Origin: XYA12-FULL-58-9 sp001798605
Lineage (GTDB): Bacteria; Myxococcota; XYA12-FULL-58-9
NCBI GenBank assembly: GCA_036736205.1
Contig: DAINMX010000173.1
Span: 1 to 14,327, forward strand
Direction of reading: 5' to 3'
Length of the DNA: 14,327 bases
The notes below the pieces were generated by a model. The model saw only the letters and a list, made by a program, of their open reading frames with translations. It made no database searches and was not told where the DNA came from. The translations under genes were made by a program, and so were the position numbers. This document shows positions 1-4,630 of this stretch, piece by piece (positions within the stretch are counted from its first letter, which is position 1; each line of letters starts with the position of its first letter).

Positions 1-145
1 CGTGTTCACTCGCAACCCCCGTGCGCCTTTGTGCGCTTTCCGGATAAGAATGCAATTTTATGCGCAACACTTGCGCCACTTCGCCGATAACTGATCACGA
101 TGGAGACAAATGGGGTAGACAGGCCCAGATTTCACCATCAAACGG

Positions 146-174
146 TAGGCAAGCGGAAGCAATCGGGATATAGT
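146..174 (+). promoter_or_regulatory. Candidate sigma-70 promoter for the 227-1102 gene
   Basis: A -35-like TAGGCA (146-151, 4 of 6 consensus bases) is followed after 17 bp by TATAGT (169-174, 5 of 6). Transcription would begin near 181, leaving about 46 nt of leader before the ATG at 227, which is preceded by a GAGG ribosome site. This was identified by eye only; an alternative TAAAAT at 202-207 lacks a good -35. Confidence 0.35.
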
Positions 175-226
175 CGAGCGGTAGTTGTAACGTGCTACTC
201 ATAAAATTTAGCGTTGAGGTTATATC

Positions 227-1102
227 ATGAGCGGTCCCCCAAGAGTTGATGGAAACCAACCCAACTACAACCCCAATCAGCAAGTCCAAACGGACAAGAC
301 GGCAGTCAAAGAGCTGCCCAAGCGCGAGCAAAACGAAACCAAGGTCAAGACGGACGCCGCGAGCCAAGACGTCGTCGTAGCCGAGAACAACAGCAACGCG
401 AAGGCTCTGACCTCGGAGGAACGCTTCGCCACCGCCCTCGCCCGCATCGAAAAACTCGAGAAAGACCTCACTTCCACCCAAGCCAAGCTCCAACAGGTCG
501 AAGGCGAGCTCGTCGGTGCCAAGAGTGAATTGACCACCAAAATGGACACTCAAGTTTTCACGGAAGCCGAGGACAAACGCGTCGAAGAGGATCGCAAGAA
601 GGGTTGGCTTGGCCGCGCCCTCACCGACATCATGAAGATCTTCGCACGCATGTTTTCCCCCATGTTCAGCGTCGTCTCCTTGGGGCTGCGGCTGCTTAAG
701 CTCGCGTGGACCGGGCTCATCAAGCGCGAGAAAATCAATTGGAAGGTGGAAGGCCCGCGCCTCTTGGCCGACACTGTCGGTGCTGCAACGGCGCTGGGTG
801 GCTTCCTGGCCGCTGGCCCATTCGGCGGCATGATCTGGGGCCAAGCAACGTGGGGCGGGCTGGCATCCGCTGCCGTCCACACCTACCTCGACGTCAAAGA
901 CGAAGACGGCGACAAGATGAAGAGTGGAATCGCCGTAGCATGGGAAAAGGGCGTCGATTTCCTCAAGGGTGCCAAAGACGACGTCGTGGGTTTGGTCAGC
1001 GGCAAGGTCCCGGCAAAAACAGAGGCCAAGGACGTTGAGAAATCGGGAATCGAGACCCAGAAAACCGGCGTCGTCGCCAAACAAGTTCTGATCGAAGAGT
1101 GA
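227..1102 (+). CDS. Hypothetical protein with coiled coil and central hydrophobic region
   Basis: A 291-residue protein that I do not recognise. The start at ATG 227 is supported by GAGG at 216-219. Residues 1-60 are polar and low in hydrophobics (many N, Q, K, P), so probably disordered. Residues about 63-105 are a heptad-like coiled coil (RIEKLEKDLTSTQAKLQQVE). Residues about 127-165 form a basic, amphipathic to hydrophobic helix (MKIFARMFSPMFSVVSLGL). Residues about 178-218 are glycine- and alanine-rich and hydrophobic, and could be one or two membrane-inserting helices. The tail (222-291) is charged and Lys-rich. No signal peptide is evident. It is followed 159 bp downstream by another unknown helical gene on the same strand, which may be co-expressed. 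A membrane-associated structural protein is possible, but no function can be assigned. The reverse-strand frame over the same region is judged to be a shadow. Confidence 0.75.
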   Translation: MSGPPRVDGNQPNYNPNQQVQTDKTAVKELPKREQNETKVKTDAASQDVVVAENNSNAKALTSEERFATALARIEKLEKDLTSTQAKLQQVEGELVGAKSELTTKMDTQVFTEAEDKRVEEDRKKGWLGRALTDIMKIFARMFSPMFSVVSLGLRLLKLAWTGLIKREKINWKVEGPRLLADTVGAATALGGFLAAGPFGGMIWGQATWGGLASAAVHTYLDVKDEDGDKMKSGIAVAWEKGVDFLKGAKDDVVGLVSGKVPAKTEAKDVEKSGIETQKTGVVAKQVLIEE

Positions 1103-1153
1103 AGCCGAAGTCGCCCTGCGACTGTGTGAATTCCCCGCCCATGCATCTCTTGA

Positions 1154-1194
1154 TCTTGTGCTCTTGTGCACCTTCGGAAACCAAGAGGACAAGA
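1154..1194. other. Imperfect stem-loop between two unknown genes
   Basis: TCTTG (1154-1158) pairs with CAAGA (1190-1194), and CTCTTG (1161-1166) pairs with CAAGAG (1182-1187). The two stems are separated by a 2x2 internal loop (TG against GA), and the terminal loop spans 1167-1181. Each arm is itself a short tandem repeat (TCTTGTGC twice on the left, AAGAGGAC twice on the right). No T-run follows, so it is not a standard intrinsic terminator. It may be an RNA structure or a protein-binding dyad between the two forward genes. Confidence 0.4.
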
Positions 1195-1261
1195 GGACCA
1201 CACAACTAGACCTCATCTCCCTGCCCGGCTATGGTGATACCAGCAACGCGTAGGGAGCCAG

Positions 1262-1777
1262 ATGGTCATCAAGAATACCCATACCAAGAAGAAGAGCAGC
1301 GACATCCCGCTGCCCCCTGACTCAAACGATCCTCGGGCGATGGCACTGCACTACCTTGAGCTCATCGACGCCTTGGCCCAGGACGGCCGCCAGGAGTCCA
1401 AGCGCCTGCGTGACGTCCTCTTGCTGACCGTTGCCGAATACAACGACAACAAGGACAAGGAAACCGCCGGCAATATTCTTCGCGCCCGCCTCGCAGGTAT
1501 CGAGGAAGCGATGGCTCTTCTGATCATTGGCACCACCACCAAGCTGCGCGACAAACTCATGCAGGAGAGCCGTAGGCTCGGCACCAAGTCGAAGATCAGC
1601 AAAGCAGTCCGCGAGGCGGCCGAATCCTTCGGGACATTGTGCGACGGACTGCAGAAGCTTCTCGACGCCATCGAGGCCCAGGACGAACCCGGCCGCGCCC
1701 AAGCGCAACAGCTCATCAGCCAAGCCACCCATCGAATGCAGTCGGTGCAAACAGCACTCGGGAGCCTCCCTGGCTGA
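1262..1777 (+). CDS. Hypothetical all-helical protein
   Basis: A 171-residue protein that I do not recognise. ATG 1262 follows AGGGAG (1252-1257) with a 4-nt gap. The N-terminal 25 residues are basic then Pro-rich (KKK; PLPPD). The rest is almost entirely predicted helix: 26-60, 64-105, 112-140 and 144-167, with amphipathic Leu/Ala patterns and a hydrophobic patch around 84-90 (MALLIIG). There is no signal peptide, clear transmembrane helix or known catalytic motif. A helical bundle or adaptor-like protein is plausible on composition alone. It lies downstream of the 227-1102 gene on the same strand and converges on nuoD, with 85 bp between the stop codons. Confidence 0.7.
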   Translation: MVIKNTHTKKKSSDIPLPPDSNDPRAMALHYLELIDALAQDGRQESKRLRDVLLLTVAEYNDNKDKETAGNILRARLAGIEEAMALLIIGTTTKLRDKLMQESRRLGTKSKISKAVREAAESFGTLCDGLQKLLDAIEAQDEPGRAQAQQLISQATHRMQSVQTALGSLPG

Positions 1778-1842
1778 GAGCTCCGAACCCCCGCGGGATG
1801 AACCCTCGCGCTACAGCGTTTGGTGAGACCACATTCAGTCGC

Positions 1843-1854
1843 GGCGGTGTCGCC
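1843..1854. terminator. Weak hairpin between convergent genes
   Basis: GGCG-GTGT-CGCC forms a 4-bp stem with a 4-nt loop, followed on the forward strand by CTATTT. It lies between the stop of the 1262-1777 gene and the stop of nuoD, where a terminator is expected. The stem is short and the T-run poor, so this is a guess from position. Confidence 0.2.
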
Positions 1855-1862
1855 CTATTTCA

Positions 1863-2999
1863 CTACCGATCGATCTCCGGCGCGACCACATCGATGCTGG
1901 CAATGAACGCGACCAAGTCGGCGATCATCAAACCGGGGGATTTGTCTTCAATGATGCACATCGCCGCGAAGGAACCGGTACGGAAACGTACACGCGCGGG
2001 TTTGTCGGTACCGTCTGCCAACAAGTAACAGCCAAGCTCGCCGCGTGCGCTCTCAGTTCGAGCAAAGGCATCGGTGCCGGCTGGTGGTTTGATCTTCTTG
2101 GGCACCTTGCAGGTGAGCTCGCCCTCGGGCAATCCCTCGACCGCTTGGCGCAGGATGCGAATGGACTGGGTCATCTCTTCAATTCGTACGACGAATCGGT
2201 CATAGCAATCGCCCACGACACCGCGCACGCCCTTGCCGATGGGGACTTCGAAATCCATCTCTCCATAAGCGGAGTAGGGTAAATCGCGACGCAAATCCCA
2301 GTCGACACCAGACGCTCGCAGGTTGGGGCCGACCAGGCCGTAGGCAATCGCCTCCTCCCCAGTAACGGGGACGACGTTGGCGAGGCGTTTGACGAAGATC
2401 TCATTGCCAGTGATCAAACGATTGAACTCGGGAATGATCGGCTCGATGTGATCGAGGTACTGGAGCAACCGCTTGTCAAACCCGACCGGCAGGTCCTGCG
2501 ACACACCACCAATACGCAAATAATTGTAGGTCAAGCGCGCGCCACAGAGTTCCTCGGTGAGATCGTTGGCGGTCTCTCGCTCCCGAACCCAGTGAGTGAA
2601 CGGCGTGAAAGCACCGAGGTCCATGGGCATACAGCCCGTTCCCACCAGATGACTCGCAAGACGGTTGAGCTCACAAGCGATGACTCGCAAATATCGTGCG
2701 CGCCGTGGCAACTCGAGGCCGAGAAGCTTTTCGACCGCCATCGCGTAGGACTCATTGGCGAACATCGCCGCGAGATAGTCGACACGATCGGTGTAGGGCA
2801 TGAAACCCGGATACGGTACCATCTCGCCGATCTTTTCGATGCCGCGATGCAAGTAACCAATCTCGGGGATTGCGCGATCAATTACTTCGCCGTCGGTCTC
2901 GACGAGGAAGTTGATGACTCCGTGGGTCGACGGGTGTTGCGGCCCCATGTTGATGAGCATCTTGCCGTCGTCGATGATTTCCGTGGTGTAGCTAGTCAT
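1863..2999 (-). CDS. nuoD: NADH-quinone oxidoreductase subunit D (complex I 49 kDa)
   Basis: The 378-residue NuoD is a peripheral-arm subunit of NADH dehydrogenase I that forms much of the quinone-binding cavity together with NuoB. The N-terminal GPQHPSTHG is present (His22 and His26). His26 and Tyr75 (RVDYLA) are at the positions of the quinone-ligating His/Tyr pair known from bovine 49 kDa His59/Tyr108, and Asp127 (MDLGA) matches the partner Asp. Other family blocks are GYLHRGIEK, EKLLGLELP, RIGGVSQDLP and LRASGVDWDLRRD. The usual APSF near the C-terminus reads RTGSF, and the family ending GEVDR reads APEIDR. I chose ATG 2999, which overlaps the nuoC stop as TGATG and follows GGAGAG (3010-3005) by 5 nt. 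An in-frame GTG at 3002 is the alternative and would add one residue. Translational coupling to nuoC is likely. No nuoE follows; the next gene downstream is convergent. Confidence 0.96.
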   Translation of the reverse strand: MTSYTTEIIDDGKMLINMGPQHPSTHGVINFLVETDGEVIDRAIPEIGYLHRGIEKIGEMVPYPGFMPYTDRVDYLAAMFANESYAMAVEKLLGLELPRRARYLRVIACELNRLASHLVGTGCMPMDLGAFTPFTHWVRERETANDLTEELCGARLTYNYLRIGGVSQDLPVGFDKRLLQYLDHIEPIIPEFNRLITGNEIFVKRLANVVPVTGEEAIAYGLVGPNLRASGVDWDLRRDLPYSAYGEMDFEVPIGKGVRGVVGDCYDRFVVRIEEMTQSIRILRQAVEGLPEGELTCKVPKKIKPPAGTDAFARTESARGELGCYLLADGTDKPARVRFRTGSFAAMCIIEDKSPGLMIADLVAFIASIDVVAPEIDR

Positions 3000-3565
3000 C
3001 ACTGCTCTCCGTCAGCTTCGGGCTTCGAGGGCGCAACCACAGGAAGCGGGTGATCGCGATCGTCGAGTGCCTTGAAGCCATCAAGCACGTTCGCCCGCTC
3101 GTGGGAAATGCCGTGATAACCCTTGGGCTGCTCGTAATCCTTGCGCAGCGGGTGCCCTACCCAATCCTCAGGGAGCATGATGCGCCGCAAATCCGGATGC
3201 CCAGTGTAGGTGATGCCGAGGAGATCGTACTGCTCCCGCTCGTGCCAATTTGCCGCCGGCCACACCTCAGACACAGATGGCGCTGTCGGTTGATCTTTGC
3301 TGAGCTCGACACGCAGGACCAATGAGTGGCGATGCTTGTAGCTCAACAAATGATACACCGAGACAAACTTGTCACCGAGGTCGAGTCCCGTCAGGTTCTC
3401 GAGAAAATCGAACTCGTACCCGGGCTCATCCTTGAGGAAGGTTCCAATCTCTTTGAGCGCCGATCGATCTACGACGATGAACGGGTCGGGGTTGTCGACT
3501 GTCAGACTACCAATCCTGTCACCGAACCTCGCCTTGAGGTTCTCGTGAATGACGACTGCATCCAT
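2999..3565 (-). CDS. nuoC: NADH-quinone oxidoreductase subunit C (complex I 30 kDa)
   Basis: The 188-residue NuoC is a peripheral connecting subunit of complex I that binds NuoD; the two are fused as NuoCD in E. coli but separate here. The 30 kDa signature is clear at residues about 107-143: WHEREQYDLLGI, GHPDLRRIMLPEDW and GHPLRKDY. The preceding alpha/beta domain (about 25-90) has the usual FLENLTGLD and VYHLLS strands. A 45-residue tail after RKDY is charged and Pro-rich, ending in PSKPEADGEQ. ATG 3565 follows AAAGG by 7 nt. It starts only 23 bp after the nuoA stop, so nuoB is absent from its normal slot, and its stop overlaps the nuoD start by one base. Length is near that of short stand-alone NuoC proteins. 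Confidence 0.96.
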   Translation of the reverse strand: MDAVVIHENLKARFGDRIGSLTVDNPDPFIVVDRSALKEIGTFLKDEPGYEFDFLENLTGLDLGDKFVSVYHLLSYKHRHSLVLRVELSKDQPTAPSVSEVWPAANWHEREQYDLLGITYTGHPDLRRIMLPEDWVGHPLRKDYEQPKGYHGISHERANVLDGFKALDDRDHPLPVVAPSKPEADGEQ

Positions 3566-3588
3566 GATTGAGCCTTTCGCTCAGAGAG

Positions 3589-3987
3589 TCATGCCGAGAA
3601 GCGTTTGCCGAGGGTCTTCACCCACTGAAGATCGCCCTTGAGCCACACATAGATGAGGCCAAGGAGCAGAATGGCCATGAAGATCACCAACTCGACAAAG
3701 GCGAGCACGCCATTACCCTCAACAATGAAGTCCTTAAATACAGTGGCAATGGGAAACACGAATGCCATTTCGACGTCGAAGATAATGAAGATGAGCGCCA
3801 CCAGATAGAAACGAGGATTGAACTGCATCCACGCTTCCCCGATGGGCCTTTCACCACACTCGTAAGTGGAGTTCTTGTCGTCGGATGGGTTGTCGGGGCG
3901 GAATATGCGGCCGACCGTGAGGGTCAGAAACACGAACCCGAAAGCGGCAACAAAGAACATCAAAACAGTGAACAGATTCAGCTCCAT
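3589..3987 (-). CDS. nuoA: NADH-quinone oxidoreductase subunit A (ND3-like)
   Basis: The 132-residue NuoA is an inner-membrane subunit of complex I at the junction of the arms. It has three membrane helices: residues about 5-26, 60-82 and 93-116. The conserved TMH1-2 loop carries YECGERP with Cys44, the position of the loop cysteine of ND3. TMH2 has FYLVALIFIIFDVEMAF, with the family's FDxE acidic pair (Asp71, Glu73). The C-terminus has the usual short Lys/Trp segment (WLKGDLQW). The open frame extends 50 codons further upstream, but that extension is basic and unlike NuoA, so I start at ATG 3987, which gives the normal family length. The Shine-Dalgarno is weak (AGAAG). A near-perfect -35 box lies just upstream, so the message may be nearly leaderless. 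It heads nuoA-nuoC-nuoD. Confidence 0.95.
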   Translation of the reverse strand: MELNLFTVLMFFVAAFGFVFLTLTVGRIFRPDNPSDDKNSTYECGERPIGEAWMQFNPRFYLVALIFIIFDVEMAFVFPIATVFKDFIVEGNGVLAFVELVIFMAILLLGLIYVWLKGDLQWVKTLGKRFSA

Positions 3988-3994
3988 GCAGCTT

Positions 3995-4023
3995 CTGGTA
4001 ACGGGCCGCACGGTTCGTGTCAA
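3995..4023 (-). promoter_or_regulatory. Candidate promoter for nuoACD
   Basis: On the reverse strand a perfect TTGACA (4023-4018) is followed after 17 bp by TACCAG (4000-3995, 3 of 6 matches). The -10 box ends 7 nt before the nuoA ATG, so transcription would begin at or next to the start codon. The -35 and spacing are convincing; the -10 is weak. Confidence 0.35.
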
Positions 4024-4058
4024 GCGCACTGTTGGCGTCGTGTTGGAACAGACCTGAC

Positions 4059-4072
4059 GTCCGAGATCGGAC
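4059..4072. other. Perfect 6-bp dyad between lipoprotein gene and nuoA
   Basis: GTCCGA-GA-TCGGAC is a perfect inverted repeat with a 2-nt centre, 18 nt downstream of the lipoprotein stop and upstream of the candidate nuoA -35 box. There is no T-run, so termination is doubtful. It could be a protein-binding site or a processing hairpin. Confidence 0.3.
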
Positions 4073-4090
4073 AGGGACCGGCGTTTTGGC

Positions 4091-4498
4091 TCAAGGGTAG
4101 AGAATCTCGAACTCAAGAAGATCTTCTGGCGCGGCATCGGGATAGCTCACCAAGGCACCGCCACCACCGGCTTCGCCGTCCACCAACACCAGGTAGTAAC
4201 GAAACGAGGTACCCGCCGGCCTGCCTGGGAACTCGGCGTAATACTCACCACCATCGTGGCGTTCGTTGACGACGATCATCGGCGTTTCAGCGAACAGGAC
4301 AGACTCGGGGCCTTGACTCAACCGCAGAGTAAATCGGTGCACTCCGTTTGGGGCCGCCACTCGCGCCTCGACCCGATAGGGGCCAACCGTGTCAAAGGTA
4401 TCATCAGGCGCGAGGACAGAGAGAAAAGCGGGCTCGTCACGGCCGCAAGCGGACAGGGCCACAAGGCCAGCTGCCGAGATCCACTTGAACCATCCCAT
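4091..4498 (-). CDS. Small lipoprotein with FN3/Ig-like domain
   Basis: A 135-residue predicted lipoprotein. The start at ATG 4498 gives a textbook type II signal: positive WFKW, a hydrophobic core (ISAAGLVAL), then lipobox LSAC with Cys18. The upstream extension of the open frame would spoil this. The mature part (about 30-135) is a single beta-sandwich-like domain: alternating strands (YRVEARV, HRFTLRL, YYAEFPG) and the motif PAGTSFRYYLVLVDG, like the FN3-like modules with YYxxxxD often appended to secreted proteins of Myxococcota and relatives. No catalytic residues are evident. It lies 103 bp upstream of nuoA on the same strand, and its start is divergent from the adenylate cyclase. Function is unknown; a cell-envelope structural or binding role is the limit of inference. 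Ribosome site: none obvious. Confidence 0.75.
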   Translation of the reverse strand: MGWFKWISAAGLVALSACGRDEPAFLSVLAPDDTFDTVGPYRVEARVAAPNGVHRFTLRLSQGPESVLFAETPMIVVNERHDGGEYYAEFPGRPAGTSFRYYLVLVDGEAGGGGALVSYPDAAPEDLLEFEILYP

Positions 4499-4504
4499 GA
4501 CGCA

Positions 4505-4533
4505 AAGATAGTTGACCCAGAGCAGGCCTGCAA
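4505..4533 (-). promoter_or_regulatory. Candidate promoter for the small lipoprotein gene
   Basis: On the reverse strand TTGCAG (4533-4528, 3 of 6) and TATCTT (4510-4505, 4 of 6) are separated by 17 bp. The -10 ends 6 nt before the ATG at 4498, and no Shine-Dalgarno is visible, which would fit a leaderless message. The call is weak. Confidence 0.25.
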
Positions 4534-4559
4534 CAAGTCCGCAACCAACTCGCTTGTGT

Positions 4560-4588
4560 TTGACCCACACTCCAGAGCCGTCTACAAA
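4560..4588 (+). promoter_or_regulatory. Candidate sigma-70 promoter for the adenylate cyclase operon
   Basis: TTGACC (4560-4565, 5 of 6) and TACAAA (4583-4588, 4 of 6) have the ideal 17-bp spacing. Predicted transcription start near 4595 gives a leader of about 36 nt ending in AAAGGAG and the TTG start at 4631. It lies in the 132-bp divergent region shared with the small lipoprotein gene. Confidence 0.5.
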
Positions 4589-4616
4589 TCAAACGCTGAA
4601 ATAACCTCCTCGTCGC

Positions 4617-4623
4617 AAAGGAG
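4617..4623 (+). promoter_or_regulatory. Strong ribosome-binding site fixing a TTG start
   Basis: AAAGGAG lies 7 nt before TTG 4631. It decides the cyclase start: the resulting protein begins 13 residues before the first membrane helix, whereas the longest open frame would add 125 residues that overlap the antisense lipoprotein gene and resemble no domain. Confidence 0.7.
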
Positions 4624-4630
4624 CTCTTCC

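Noticed and set aside
1..94. Short open frames running in from the left edge, and a GTGCGCCTTT/GTGCGCTTT tandem-like repeat at 21-39
   Set aside because: All three forward frames stop by position 94 and are too short to tell coding from chance; the repeat is two imperfect copies only.
890..930. EF-hand-like acidic stretch (DVKDEDGDK) in the first unknown protein
   Set aside because: Only part of the DxDxDG loop is present and the flanking helices and conserved Gly/Glu positions do not fit.
95..1216. 373-codon reverse open frame over the first unknown gene
   Set aside because: The forward frame has a good ribosome site, coherent coiled-coil and hydrophobic segments; the reverse frame lacks these and runs through non-coding flanks.
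4256..4630. N-terminal extension of the cyclase to an upstream start at 4256
   Set aside because: It would overlap the antisense lipoprotein gene, contains no domain, and the TTG at 4631 has a strong ribosome site and places TM1 correctly.
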